Assembly: GCA_950295325.1 (NCBI GenBank)
Contig: OX485808.1
Span: 13,146,501 to 13,210,500 of the forward strand
DNA from: Polytrichum commune
Lineage: Eukaryota; Streptophyta; Polytrichopsida; Polytrichales; Polytrichaceae
Direction: 5' to 3'
DNA: 64,000 nt
Positions within the stretch are counted from its first letter, which is position 1, and every line of letters starts with the position of its first letter. The notes below the pieces were generated by a model. The model had not been told where the DNA came from and ran no database searches. It saw nothing but the letters and a program-made list of their open reading frames with translations. Positions 10,890 to 23,865 of the stretch are shown piece by piece. Both the position numbers and the translations under genes were made by a program.

Positions 10890-11588
10890 ATGAAGTCGAC
10901 TATGGCGATGCTCATGGTGGCAGTGGCTGCTCTAATTGTGAGCTCCTGCTTCGTCTCCACCTCGGAGGCTAGCAGGGCAATGTTGCAGCTGCGAGGCTCC
11001 CAGAAGAGCTTGAGCGACTTGCTGCCCAGCTGCTCACCGCCTCCTGCCACCCCAGACTACTCTTCTCCCTCATACTCCCCTCCTGACACATACAGCCCCT
11101 CTTACTCACCCCCAGACAGCAGCTACACACCCCCTGATTCCCCTGTCTACTCCCCTTCCCCAGTTTACCAATCTCCATCTCCAGTATACCAATCCCCATC
11201 CCCAGTTTACCAATCCCCATCTCCAGTTTACCAGTCTCCGCCTGATTCTCCCACATACTCTCCATCCCCAGTGTATGAATCTCCTCCTTCCCCTACTTAC
11301 TCTCCATCTCCAGTTTATGAATCTCCTCCTTCCCCTACTTACTCTCCATCTCCAGTGTATGAATCTCCTTCTCCTACTTACTCTCCTTCTCCAGTTTATG
11401 AGTCTCCTCCTTCCCCCACTTACTCTCCTTCTCCAGTGTACAGTTCTCCATCTCCAGTGTACCAGAGCCCATCACCGGTCTACTCTCCTTCTCCAGTGTA
11501 CAGCTCTCCATCTCCAGTGTACCAGAGCCCATCACCGGTCTACTCTCCTCCATACAGCAGCCCCTCTCCTCCAGCAGGCGGGTACTAG
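10890..11588 (+). CDS. Secreted Pro/Ser/Tyr-rich repeat protein (cell-wall type), 232 aa
   Basis: The first ATG of the frame is at 10890. Residues 1 to about 27 form a signal peptide (MKSTMAMLMVAVAALIVSS core), with likely cleavage near STSEA/SRA. A short linker (SRAMLQLRGSQKSLSDLL) is followed by a long repetitive domain with 15 SPVY motifs in forms such as SPSPVYQ, SPSPVYE and SPPSPTY, ending PPAGGY. The alternating Ser-Pro pattern without SPPPP blocks suggests a proline-rich or arabinogalactan-like wall glycoprotein rather than a classical extensin; Tyr residues could cross-link. It is probably hydroxylated and O-glycosylated, and secreted. The paralogue at 26793-27179 shares the EA(S/A)RA(M/L)LQ start of the mature protein and the C-terminus. 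The gene appears intronless. Internal DNA repeats of 30-42 bp make the length prone to change. The exact function is unknown. Confidence 0.92.
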   Translation: MKSTMAMLMVAVAALIVSSCFVSTSEASRAMLQLRGSQKSLSDLLPSCSPPPATPDYSSPSYSPPDTYSPSYSPPDSSYTPPDSPVYSPSPVYQSPSPVYQSPSPVYQSPSPVYQSPPDSPTYSPSPVYESPPSPTYSPSPVYESPPSPTYSPSPVYESPSPTYSPSPVYESPPSPTYSPSPVYSSPSPVYQSPSPVYSPSPVYSSPSPVYQSPSPVYSPPYSSPSPPAGGY

Positions 11589-11611
11589 GCGGTTCATATT
11601 GTGGGAGTGCT

Positions 11612-12140
11612 GTTACCAGCAGGTAAACTGATCCATGTGGAAGTTTGTGATGAGATTTAAATGTAGGATGGTGGGTGCACATGATTGCAATGTGGTGAAT
11701 CACAGGGCTTCCATATTATTGAGGTTTGCATTAGTTCAGGGTTGTGAGGTGAGAAAGTAGCTGGATTGGGAAAGTTTATGGCGAATTTGTGGGAGGTTCA
11801 GTGCACATTGCAGTGGGTTGACTCTCAGGGTTTAGTCTGATGTTAATATTCAGATTTGCTATCAAAGTTTCCTGTATGGTGAGAAAGTAGCTGGATTGAG
11901 GAAGTTTTTGGTGAATATGTAGGATGTTTAGTGAACACTGCAATGTTACTGATAGATCAGCTTCTCCCATGTTATTCACATTTGCTTTGAGTTCTTTGTA
12001 TGGTGAGAAAGTTGCTGAATTGAGGAAGTTTGTGATGAAATTTATGTATGATGTTGCAGGGTTCACACTGCAATGTGGTGATACTCAGCTTTTCATAAAA
12101 CTCGCATTAGTTTCTTGTAATGTGAGAAATTAGTAGCTGA
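11612..12140 (+). repeat. Four imperfect tandem repeats downstream of the proline-rich gene
   Basis: Units of about 118-130 bp recur from just after the stop codon. The phrase GGTGAGAAAGTAGCTGGATT or a variant begins at 11749, 11879 and 12002, with a weaker version near 12120. Each unit continues with GGAAGTTT, a (G/A)TGTAGGATG-like phrase, CACTGCAATG and a TTTGC(A/T)TT(A/G)GTT-like end. The first unit (11612-11748) is the most diverged. They probably lie in the 3'-UTR and just beyond it. Confidence 0.75.
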
Positions 12141-13341
12141 ACTGTTCCTTAATTATATGGTGTAATTGCCTGTTTCTCCAGATGAAATTGCCTGTGAAGA
12201 TGCAGCAACATCAACTCCTGTGGTCGCAGCTCCTGCATTGATGAACCCATAGTACCGGGTGTAATGCACGCCGGAGATCAACTTCTGCAAGATTTTTGTT
12301 ATTTTAATAGTATATAGATCAGTGGCAACTATCAACCCGTGGGCTGGGAAGCGCAATTATAATTATTACAATGCCGCCAGGTCCATCTACTGCGGTTAAT
12401 TACCTTCAATTAGTGATTGAGAAACATACATATAGTTTCATGCTCTCCGAGTTTTCCACTAGGTGAGGACGACTAGGTGTGAGTAGCAATCCATGGAATA
12501 AAGCATTCAATGCCTCCTTCTGGAATTTTTCTTCAGCAATTTGAGTTGGCACTTCCACTAATTCATATGGGTTTCATCACCTTACCATGTTATGAACTAC
12601 TAATGCCAGCAGGAAATTCTACTTATTCGATCACGTACAAGTAAAAATGAGAACATATACCATAATACCGACATTTTGAGCTTCAATATGAGAGAGCCTT
12701 CGTCACGGCCGTATCAATCCGCCACCAAACTACCGATGCTTGGATCCCGGGGAGGCAAGTATCTGTCACAGCGCTTGCAGGGTTCACCGTCAAGATTAGA
12801 ACTTGGTTTGGAGCTGTTAAACCATTTCTAAGAAGCTTTATTTGGAAGCTACTTTTACATTATAAAATTTCTTAATACTTAACTCAGCACTGAGGGAATT
12901 ATCTGGATGGTGACCCCTGTTCCAGAAGAACTGCTTCTAGTATCTGCTAAAAAAGGCATCTGAGAGTGCAAACCTTTTCTAATTCAGACACAAAACATAT
13001 CAACCGGGTCCTCCCAAATTCCCAATGACCTCTTTCCAAGCTTGTTCTTCTCCTTATGAAAGAACTAATCATCAATTCACTGGAAGTATTAGAAGTGATT
13101 TAGAAGCAACTGTTGTAAAAGGAGAGTTGTCATCCCGGGCCATTAATGCACTCATGTGTCCATGCTGCTTGCTACTACATAGCCAACAGTCAGTTTTCTG
13201 TTGATTTTGATGACCTTCAAGCACATCACAAGAGTTTAACCCACAATAAAGAAGCACATTTGAATAGAGGTGGTGCATGATGACCAATTTTGACGTTGCA
13301 CCACACTTTAACCCATCTGCATCAGTAGTTTCCGATCCCAC
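12141..13341. other. Intergenic DNA, no gene seen
   Basis: No coding frame is supported. From about 13070 onward there are diverged repeated phrases that recur at 13445-13640 and 13972-14040 (CACTAATTCACTAGAA-like, GAATTAGCA, AACAGTCA(A/G)TTT, CTTCAAGCACA), which suggests a rearranged local duplication. Confidence 0.45.
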
Positions 13342-13432
13342 CACTAGTAGGAAAGGTGGGTTTACATGACAGGCCAATCTAACACTTTGTGTTAGATTGG
13401 AGTATCATGTAGACCCACCTTTCCTACTAGTG
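13342..13432. mobile_element. 91-bp CACTA-ended hairpin element
   Basis: The arms start CACTAGTAGGAAAGGTGGG and pair over 28 bp with one mismatch; after four unpaired bases they pair over another 13 bp (CCAATCTAACACA). Almost the whole 91 bp forms one stem. The CACTAGTAGGAAA terminus matches the style of CACTA-derived mini-elements. The flanks are cac and caa, so the 3-bp target duplication is imperfect. Confidence 0.8.
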
Positions 13433-16400
13433 CAACTTGGCTGTCAAGGCAAAAGCACTAATTCACTAGAAATTAACCTACAACAAAAGAAATGAATTAG
13501 CAGGTTTGAATGTAGGTGGTGTGCATAGCAACATGATGATGATGTCTGACACGCACTACACTTAACCCACCTGCATTTGTGCAATCATATGTCTATTCTG
13601 GTTGATATTCCAACAGTCAATTTCCTGCTAATTTGGTAAGCTTCAAGCACAAAATTGCGTACTCTCGTGATACTTGCAAGTTTCCCATGCCTGATGCATT
13701 GATAGATCACTAGTACATATTGATTATGAGGATGCACACCTTCTGAACACCTAATATAGGTCGCCTAAAAAAGCACCTTTAAACCCTTTAGCTTTTGCCT
13801 ACTGTATCCAAACGATGTGTTTTTTGGTGCGGTGGGATCCTCTTGATCTTGCAAACTAGAAATTATACACTTTCAACAATTACATCAACAGAAACTATGC
13901 TCAGTGCGGCTTCTGTCAGTTTCAGGTGTGCTGACCGTACTGATGAATTGGGGATGATTCTCGGAACTCAGTTGTGAAGGCAAAGTGCTAATTATTCACA
14001 AGTAGAAACTTAGTCACAACAAAGAATTAGCAACTCGTGTAGGTAATCAGCAACACTAGCTTGTACTTCACAGCTCCGTTAATGCAAGCTAATCATAATA
14101 CAGTTAGGTACGAGCCTTGCTTCAATGACTTGCTTAGAAGTTAGTCCTGGGAGGGATGAGGAGCTGGTGAAAAACGCGTTGCTGTACTCCGCCTGCAGCT
14201 GCTGCAACTGACTGTAATGAATCATAGTAGCTCCAACATTTGGGTACACATCTGAAAGCCGATTTGATCCATGGGCTGCCTGCAGCTGGATCGTGATCGA
14301 GTTCATGTATGGCCGCCGCGTACATAATGAAGGGTAAATTAAGTGGGAAAATCCATCCTTACCCTCATCAATGTCGGCGGACCCTCGTCGAGCATCGATT
14401 GATGGCCCGATTCGAACCTCCAGCAGGCTACCCAGATGCTCACGGCACCTTCAAATCCAGGGTCCACTTTCCAGGCGGGTTGAGCCAATGCAGATTCAAT
14501 ATTACAGTCATATTGGCAGTTGGAATTGTCCAAAAATCATGCATAAATTCAAATATATTCAAATCCTAGTTCCTAGTCCTTAGGGCATCTCCTAGAACGT
14601 CACCATATCTTCCTCCAATTCCTACTCCAAAGTAACGGGCAAGGATCTTGTGGAATTGTAATACAAGGCGGGCCTTAAGAATGAGGTGATGGAGGCACCA
14701 CTCCTACAACATCAATTGCTACTCTATACATAACATTATAATCCACAAATTTGTAAGATGATAAATTGGCATATGCTAATATCAATGAAGTAACCATGTA
14801 AAGCTACATGTAGACTACGAAGTGTTACAAAGAGCTCTTTCTAGCATTGAAAGTGGTCTTATTAAGGTAGAGGAGTGACTTTTATTTTTACAACAAAATA
14901 GAGTCCCCTTTCCATTTTGGTGCCTCAAAGTCTATGTTAGCTAGTGTAGAGGAAGATATGGTGGGATGTGATGGTGATTGCTATGCCATGTCTCCACTCC
15001 CTCTACATCAGTATGGTGGCAACGGTGGAGAGGCTCTCAGGAGGCCGAATAAAAAAATAAAAACTTGACTGATAAGCTTACTTGCTTAAAGAAGACGTGC
15101 CTAATTCGATGTTTGATCTTGAATGAACACCTATACTTGATTGGTCTATGGTTGGGTGTGAATATAAAACAAACATGAGATTGCAAAATTATACAAATAT
15201 GGTGTTGTGAACCCCTAAAGTGGTCCACCACTTCGCGGGATCATTTTTAGTTAGGATGCTAGCATTAAAATTTAGAATTGATAAGGAATTTAGGGAAAAT
15301 TAGTTCATTTAGCATTTAGCCTAGAATAAGGAAGGTGAATTACCGAGGACTTCGGGCCTTCAGCCGGAAGAAACAAAAATCTAGTGAATGGTAAGGTTGG
15401 CCAAAATGAAAACTAAGTGGTGCTAGAAAATAACGAAGTAGAAAAAAATGCTAGCTAGTAAAAATAACTATTTAATATTTAAATTAGTAGATGTTAGCTA
15501 AGAAAATGTTATTTTATTAATTAATATTGGCCACATAAGACAATTGAAGGTGTTTGGCGTAAGAAGGCGAAATTGACATGAACATTTTAAAAAAAACAAT
15601 GGACTACTTGCCCACTTGCTCCGTTATCAATTCGATGGCAAAAATTTAGAAATATTTTTAAAGTCTCCCATCGCAGCCACCTCGGCGAGAGGATAACAAT
15701 CTCAACCGGGAAAACCCCTGAGCCTAAATTTTGTGGAAGGATTCAAAAAATGGAACCGGTGGCAGAGGGTCCAACCATTTTTTGAGAGGCTTTAAAAATC
15801 CTTCATTCCACTCTGTACTATCTATCTTCTTCTAAATGCTTGGGCGAAGCCTTGTTTCTATGTAGTTAGGAAAAAACTTCTATTTTGCCTTCTCAATGGC
15901 CTAATAACAAGGCTTGAATAAATCCTCTACTATCTTTTCTAGTTAGAATGTCTCTTTGTTAATATACAAAAAATTCTTCATTTCTTTTGTAGAGGTAGAT
16001 TAAATTATATAATTGTAAATGGAGGCAATATAAATCTCAGCCGCCGATGGTTTGAACATTTAGCTCATGTTCTTAAACTAAATAATTATCATTCTTCTCT
16101 TCTAGAAATTTTTTATAACTATCTATAGCCGTTTTCCATTTGTGATTTAGTCAAGATAGCAATTAGTTATGAATTTTTAAAAATGGAATAGATAAATAGG
16201 GTGTTCCTTCGGGTAGCGGCTATTGGATCAGACCTGCTAGCCCAATAAAAGTTTAAATTTTGAAATTTAATATTTCTTCTAAATACATATTTTGTCTAGT
16301 TTATTAAGGTTATTTAGAAAGAATGATTTGAATATAAAAAATTGAATTAGATATAAATTTCTAAAGATGGGATACGTAGTTTAAGACTTCTGTGTTGACT

Positions 16401-18517
16401 GTTGTATTACAAGGACTCTGCTGGATTCATCTTGGCTTAACTTGTTGATATCATATTTTTTTCAATTAAGCATTTTTAATAACTTTCCAATGGTGTATGG
16501 AAAAGCCCAGATCCAAATAGTAATGAATTTATTATAATTTTTTGTAGGTGGAAGTTGGATAGGTGGGTTGGAAGGATCGGTTGAATCGACCTCGCACCTC
16601 CAACTCTCATAACTTTTGCATTTCTCATCCGATTAAAGTGATTTTTAGACCGTTAGAAAGATAATTATGTGCACTAAGTAAATTTATTATGCTTATAAAT
16701 TACAATGCAAAAAAGTAATATTTTAATTATTAACTAATATAAGTTTTATAATCAAACTAGCTACAAGGAAGAATGTGTCTGATAAATAAAACAAAGAAGG
16801 AGGTAGCGGCTCGTCCTACATCCAGCCCAATGAACCGAGGAGAATTGAGGTAAATTAACTAATTCTAGCCTTCCAGTTAGGGTTGGAAGGAGCGCGGCCA
16901 AAATATGCATCCCTAAACCCACTCGCCTATCTCGTAAGGTCAAGTTGCTTGACCACTTGACCGCCAAGGGGATATTCAACTTGATTGTTCTCGGCCCCCT
17001 TTGGTATGTTTTGTGGTAGTAGTTTTATTTATTAGCTAGTTCCGTATATGATAAGTCGGATTAATTACCGACACGACCACTCTGAATGTTGTTGGTGGAA
17101 ATGTGAAATTAATGACCCGCGAATCCATTATTATGTTGTTGGCCCCATAAATTAGGAGTAATAGCTCGAATTTATGAAAATTATGCAACAGGTTGAACCT
17201 ACAGGTTGTCCATTACCCTAGTCCCATTAAGTTGCATTTCATGGTCTATCCAGTGTCAATACGCGTAACAATTAAAAACATACAAAACAAATCGTAAACC
17301 CTTGTTAGCAAGAAACCTAAATCGGAAACTTAATTCGGTAGGGTGACATCACCCTTCGGACCGTTGAAGTCCGATGGGTTTGAGATGTTACTCGACCTTA
17401 AAAAAAACCTCAACGAGGCCTTAGAAGGTTCCGAGCTAAGGGGTGATACCTAATATATGAATATAGTAAGGTATGATGTATAAATAAAATTAGCTAAATA
17501 AGAAGGAATGTATGTAAAGGGTGCGACTTAGTCAAGTCCTTCTTCTTAGGAAATAAAATATAATCAAGTAAAGAAATAAGAAAAAATTGAATGGTCTATC
17601 AAATCGTCGTTATTCCGTTCATTGAGCTAGGGGTGATATGAGTCATACCCGGTTGGTGTGTATCAGAGTCATGTCAATATACAACTTAGGATTGTTTTGG
17701 TTCCAAGGCTAATGCATCTACGCTTAGAATAGGTTGTAGGTTTAGGTTAGAACTAGATATGAAATTGATTCGTGGGGTTTATGACCACAATAGTAAAAAA
17801 CTAAGGTCCAACCTCCGAAGGTACTACAACGCATATTTAATTACCCTCTAAAAATCTAAGTACTCATGTTATCTCGGGGAGGACACTTAGGAAAATTAGT
17901 AAATATGGCGCGTTAAAATATAGGGTATATTTTATTCATGAGCAATAAAATTTAGAAAAAAATAGATTTAATATAGGATGCTTAAAATTCAAGTAAGGAA
18001 TAATTAGAAAATATACCAAGAATACACCTGAAATGTTTGAGAATATTTGAGAATATACCTCAAATATTCCAATTATGTGATAGCCTCATTTAAATACCCC
18101 TTTAACACACGTGTTCACACAAAGTATAGTGAAGTGCCCCCCCCGAGCACGTTATACACCTATCATCTGGGTTTGGTTTGGGCACCTGCAAGTATAGGCC
18201 ACCTTCATCGAAGGGCTTGTGTGATATTTTTAGGCTCTCTCGGAAGGGGGTGGCCCAAAAGCGCCACATGTGGTTGATGAACTTGGACTACAAACATTCA
18301 AAGTTATGATTGTTGTGTTGTTGTTATTTGATGTTTTTTTTTCCCATGAGTACACATCCCTTATTATTTTTGGACAAGTGGTTTTTTCCAAATTATATAC
18401 TTGACTATCAGTTTAGTTCCATGACCATAAAATTGTGAGGGCTCTTGAAACTAATCCAAAGTTTGCATAAAATTTCTCAAATGTAGGTTGATGCATTATA
18501 GGCTGGGAACTCTCTTT
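13433..18517. other. Gene-free AT-rich DNA, probably old retroelement debris in part
   Basis: No gene is supported over about 5 kb. Positions 15090-15200 hold a truncated R1 copy. From about 15300 to 17950 the base use changes. Phrases such as CTCATAACTTTTGCATTTCT with ATCCGATTAAAGTGATTT near 16607-16650 resemble non-coding parts of plant LTR retrotransposons, but I find no LTR pair, primer site or polymerase frame. Treat the retroelement label as a guess. A C-rich tract is at 18138. Confidence 0.35.
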
Positions 18518-19640
18518 CTTTCTTTCTCTCTCTCTCTCTCTTCAATACCATGATTTTAAGTGTTATAAATATGAACCTTCAAAATATTCACTTAGCAAAA
18601 GTCATCTTTACAAAAAGACGACTATAAGTACATGATATCCTTAATATACATGTATGGAAAGTGATCATGCTTACCATACTAAAAAGGTAATAAGGTTATG
18701 AAGGAATAGGGTAATGTAACCACAGTTACTGATGTAACTCACATCTTTAAGTCATGGTTAAAATAGGGTTTAGAAGAACTTACTGCAGGTAAGAACTCCA
18801 ATATAAACCCTTAACCCTAAAATGAGCCTCTCTTCTACCATTCATACAAACGCAAGGTGAGGTAACTCTTGGAGTACTCACCAAAGGGGTAGATACGTGA
18901 GGAAGGTGAAGGAAACTTGGGCTAATCACCAAGAGGAGTATTCTACTTGGGGTGACTCAATCATGGCTAAGGAACAGGTTTGAACACCCATTTGTCATTT
19001 TGCAATGAGTGTTACATTTTGAAAAACTGCTATGCATTTGATGAAACATAAAGGTGTGTGACATGGATAACAAGTGGGTCCTGTTGTTATTTACCTCGTG
19101 TACGTAACTAATCCTCAAATGTTTGTTGGTTGGTTGCATATATGGGCTCAGGTGAGGTAGGCCCTTCACACTTACAATACGATGGTGTATTGGGATTATG
19201 ACATTTTATGCATATCTTGTGGTTGATGTTACTAGGAATGTTTCCCTTGTAAGCACTCCATATATAGAGCATATGAGGTATACATACCCTAGGGTAAAAG
19301 CATGAGGATAGTAGGTTAAACTTGCAAGGTATGGGGTAGTCAAGAACAATGGTTTGGTATAGGATACAATTAGATGATAGAAACCCTAAGTATGGCATAT
19401 ACTCTTGCAAAGCAAAATAAGTTGTGGTACAACAAGTCTATACTATACAACATATTGTGTTAGACTTGAGGACAAACAACTTCATCATGCAAAAATGATA
19501 TTGTGTAAATCAGTAAGGAAATGCATTAGTGGTAGAAAGAGTTATGTCAAAGTTCCCACCCGCCCACCTTTGTATAGCAATAAGGAAGATTTTGAAGGAT
19601 TTGGCCTCTGAAAAGAGGCAATGAGAGCCTCCTTTCGTAG
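18518..19640 (+). repeat. Segmental repeat unit A
   Basis: The first of three related blocks. It starts in a CT tract and contains CTTAGCAAAAGTCA, CCCTTAACCCTAAAA, GGTTTGAACACCCAT, then GACATGGATAACAA with TTATTTACCTCGTGTACGTA, and ends with TTTGGCCTCTGAAAAGAGG. Unit C (20418-21500) has the same order of landmarks and unit B (19750-20360) a shorter set. No coding frame. Confidence 0.75.
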
Positions 19641-19749
19641 GTTAAATTGCATGTGGTAGTTTACCCTAAGTAACTTCCGTGTTTAGTGAGATTTGTCCAA
19701 ACTAATTTTGGTGGAAAATGTGTGTGACTTACCTCTATTTCCAACCGCA

Positions 19750-20360
19750 CAAGGTTCAAATGGCAAAGGATCATGTAGAATACTCTATGGCAGTATAAAT
19801 ATTCAGTGATTCAAAATGTATGGTTATGCTCTAAATAATTGTTTGACATAGATAATAATTGGATTTCTGTTGTTATTTACCTCGTGTACGTTACTAACCC
19901 TCTCTTTGAATTTGGTTGGTGGAAAGGGCACAAGTGAGGCAAACCCTTCACAAATTTGACAGTATACTTAGGTTTTGCATTTCATCTTTGATTAAGTAAA
20001 GTATGTGCATTATGCTTATGTATTCCGTAGATATGAGGAATGCATAACATACTTTGGCTTATGATAGAACTTTGAAGTATTGTTGAGTATGTCTTATACC
20101 TTTTTTAATTTGATTTGGTAAACTATGGATATGAGGTACATTTTTTCTACTTAAGTGATATAGAGGGTAAAATTTTAGGTAGTGTAGACTTCTTAAATGT
20201 TGTAACACCTTCTTAGATACATGCAATGAGGAAACATTGACTATGGTGAGAGGATAGTAATGCAAAAGTATTATGATGGTCATGATGCTTGCTCCCACCC
20301 ACCCTCCCGGGTTTCAGAAGGTACATCGATATATAGAAGAATGACTTGGCCTCTAAATCA
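19750..20360 (+). repeat. Segmental repeat unit B (shorter)
   Basis: Carries the landmark TTATTTACCTCGTGTACGTT, the GAGGCAAACCCTTCACA phrase and the terminal CCCACCCACCCTCCCGGG with TTGGCCTCTAAA of the three-fold repeat, but lacks the leading half. Confidence 0.6.
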
Positions 20361-20413
20361 AAGGATGTTGTATGAATGGACTAAGCTTGAAAGTAAGCAT
20401 AGAACGGATCAAG

Positions 20414-20417
<4 letters not shown>

Positions 20418-20459
<42 letters not shown>

Positions 20460-21500
20460 CTAGTTCTTGATTAATGCCATGTTACATAAAAATTCAAGTT
20501 TGAACTCTTACATTAATAGACTTAGCAAAGGTCACCTATGTAAAACAAATGATATAAACTCTGATAATACTATATCTACACACATGGAAAGAAATCATAC
20601 TTACCATGGAATGGATGTAACAGAGATATAGATGAATGAAGTAAAAATAGGGTTACGAGAACTTACCATACGTAAATACTACAATATAAGCCCTTAACCC
20701 TAAAAAATACCTCTTTTTTATCATTCACGCAAGTGAGAGGTGCGGCGAACTTTGTGTATACACATTAGGGTAATAGATAAGTGCTTGAAGTAAGAGTAAC
20801 TAGGGTTCATCACCAAGAGGAGTTTTCTACTTGGAGTAACCCAATCATGGCCAAAGAACAGGTTTGAACACCCATATGTTGTTTTATAATGAGTGACGGA
20901 GGTTGAAATATTCTGGTGCATTTGAAATGAACTAAGTGTGTGCGACATGGATAACAACTGGGTCCTGTTGTTATTTACCTCGTGTACGTAACTAATCCTC
21001 AATTGTTTGTTGGTTGGGCACATGTGAGGCATGCCCTTCACACAGTCAATGCAGTGATGTATTATGATTATGACATTTTATGCACAGATATTGGTTGAGG
21101 TTACTAGGTACATCTCCTTAGTAAGTACAACATACATGTGGTGTTATAGTTAGACGTACTTGATAAAGAGGCAAGAAGGTGGCAATTAGTTTCCAAAGCA
21201 TGGGATGGTTAAAATCATACATGGGGAGATGAATACCATATGATAGCAAAAAAACCAAATAAGGTATGTATTCTTGCAAGGCAAACTAGGTATGCAAGGT
21301 GTATATGTGTAGTAGAACACATACTATGAGACATTAGGCAAATGACTCTATTATGCAATGTGGTACTATACTATCAAATAGGAAAAGGCAAGAAACATAT
21401 AGAGAGAGTCTTGTGGATGTTCCCACCCACCCACCCACCCTTGTATTGCAAAGAGGAAGAAATTGAAGGATTTGGCCTCTGAAAAGAGGAAGTTCAAACT
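20418..21500 (+). repeat. Segmental repeat unit C with a CT microsatellite
   Basis: Begins with a (CT)n tract at 20418-20456. It repeats unit A in order: CTTAGCAAAGGTCA, CCCTTAACCCTAAAA, GGTTTGAACACCCATA, GACATGGATAACAA with TTATTTACCTCGTGTACGTA, a run of CCCA units at 21420-21439, and GGATTTGGCCTCTGAAAAGA. No coding frame. Confidence 0.75.
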
Positions 21501-23499
21501 TTGTAAAAGTTTTGAAAAGTCAACTATATATATAGATTGCATTATGCTAATGGGATATTCAAGCCCTGATACTACAATATATTGAGAAAAGCCAATTGTA
21601 AGGCCCCATGCATCAATCGGAGGTGTTGACTTTTGTTTTGGCCTAGTGCCATTATTAGGACATTTTTGCAATGCACTTCAAAACAGGGATTTCACATCAC
21701 AACTTGTGATGGAGACATGACTTTGGACCCACAACTATCGTTGGAGGGGGGGGATAACTCTGACAGTTTACCAAGAGGTAGATTAACGCAATCAACCCCT
21801 AGTCAACAGTCTAGTCGACATAGTAGTTGGCTACAAAGAAAAAACAAGTTCCAAAACTCCAAAAAAATCTAGACCGTTAGATCTTGCAGCTAACAAGTTC
21901 CAACGGTATGACAAAATTTTGGAGCTTTGCTTTATATTTTAATTTTTTTGTAGCAATTGACTGAAGTAGTTAACCAAAAAAAAATTCTTTCGTTATAATC
22001 ATTATTACAGTATAAAATATTACCATGTCGGGGGCGTCACGTCCCCACATGATGCAACGCGATGGCAGTCCAACCTTTGAAAAGTGAAGGTTTAACAATG
22101 CCAACTCTTCAATAAGCACAACCTCCTCAAAAATCCCCGCCCCCCCCCCCCTTTTACCCATTAGCGGTTCTATCTCCACTTTTAACCTCAACCTCCTAAC
22201 TTATTATTGTGCCTCATTAATATCATGGATGAGTCACTAGAACAATGCCGCAAAGTAAGCTTAGTCAATGTGCCCCACATCTACCTTAGAACTTGGGCTT
22301 CCACCACACCCTCCTTTAAGCTCCAAAACTATATCCACCACCCTTTTTTGGTGACTCCCAAACTGCAACCTTCTTTGTCTTCAAGCTCTAGACTCCTCAA
22401 CTCATGCATCGCTCTGAGGCAACCTACATGCTACTAGGCATCTTTAAGGGAGTCAAGGAGTATGAGAAAACAATGAATTGCATTCCCTAGGGTGGTTGAG
22501 TCTTTATACCACATACGAACTCAGGTGAGTGTAGAAAGTTGTATAATTTGAGGCAGTAGCTTACATAATATACGTAAGGGAGTGGTAACTTTTTTCCTCT
22601 GTTCCGTATATTTATAAAGGCTCTTAATTTTTTTGAAGTAAAGGTAGATGTATAAAAGAGGGCCTTAAGGTTTAGAGAGAAAAAAAATTTGACAACATAT
22701 GTGATAATTTAATCCAATTTACATTTTCTTTCATTGTTGTCAAATTATAATCAGCATCCATGCTAACGTTGTTAGCATTAAATCTTGGTTATATCACCAC
22801 AAATCTTGAACCAAGTGTTCAAGGATCGTGCTATCACTCTTAACATTCTCACAGTGGTTCTTCAATTTGGAGTGTGCATGTGATACTAACAAGATAGATT
22901 ACCTTTTGTTGCTTGTTTAGGTTGGAATGGTTGAGCTCACATGCATGGCCATGTTCAAGCAAGCTTGAGGTTTTAAAACCTTCAAAAGGTTGGATAGTTG
23001 GTGCTAATGGATAGCATTTCTTACAAAGTTATTGGAATTGGTATACGGTAACTCATATATGTCCATCAACTAGACATTACAAAATTAATAAGAGTGTTTG
23101 TTGTTAGTATCAAGCCATTCATCAATGATCTTCTTCATGCACATTTAGAACATTGAGAGTTTTGCAACCCATGTTTACCGGATACGTTTATATAGAAATT
23201 TGCTTCTGAGTGAGCTTCAAAAAGAAAGGAAGAAAGCAAGCAAGAAAGACAGAAATAAAGAATCTAGTACCTATATTATTTGTCAATAATAACGTGTATA
23301 CAAAGTTTGTTTGCCTTGCAAACGCAAGTTGACTCACATCATCACCAACATAGAAGTCTCAAAGCACATGTCCCACACAAATGAAAATTTCACAAAATTT
23401 ATCCTAATGATAAGGGATGATAGATTTGCAATTTTTCCAATAACACATGTTGTGTCCTTCAATGGCTCACATGTTGGTAATGAATGCTACCTCATTTTA
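21501..23499. other. Intergenic DNA, no gene seen
   Basis: No gene is supported. A C-homopolymer lies near 22138-22150. The phrase ACCGTTAGATCTTGCAGC near 21873 looks like retroelement-type non-coding sequence, but no element boundaries are visible. Confidence 0.45.
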
Positions 23500-23865
23500 A
23501 AGTATACACCCCTTACTCAGTTACTTTCTTTAATCGGCACCTACATTTGAATGGAATGTGGTTAGGTGTGACTCCAAGAGTGGATACCTAAAGGACATGT
23601 GTTTAAAAGAGATTGGACTACAAGCTCAAAATATAATACTCATTCTAGGCTCAATAGCCAACATGATTGGGGGTTTGAACCTATATGACCATTCAATGAG
23701 CACGAGAATCCTCACTCCACTAATAAATAAGATGTTCATATGGGTTTTGCGAATTATAAGAAAAATACCCGTGGCCTCAATTTGGATTTGCTAACCATCT
23801 CATAATAATCATCTGCTTCATATCCTAGGAGTGGTGGGCTCGTTTAAAAAAGTAAACATTTAAGA
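23500..23865 (+). repeat. Dispersed repeat family R1, plus-orientation copy
   Basis: One of the fuller copies. It has GAATGGAATGTGGTTAGGTG, AAAAGAGATTGGACTA, CATTCTAGGCTCAATAG, ACATGATTGGG, CTATATGACCATTCAATGA, CCTCAATTTGGATTTGC and GCTTCATATCCTAGGAG in order. Confidence 0.8.

Noticed and set aside
11275-11631. 118-codon Leu-rich plus-strand frame
   Set aside because: It is a shifted-frame reading of the proline-rich coding repeats (CTC/CCT codons), not a separate gene.
15300-17950. LTR retrotransposon
   Set aside because: Some phrases resemble plant LTR non-coding sequence, but no paired LTRs, primer site, polypurine tract or polymerase frame could be found.
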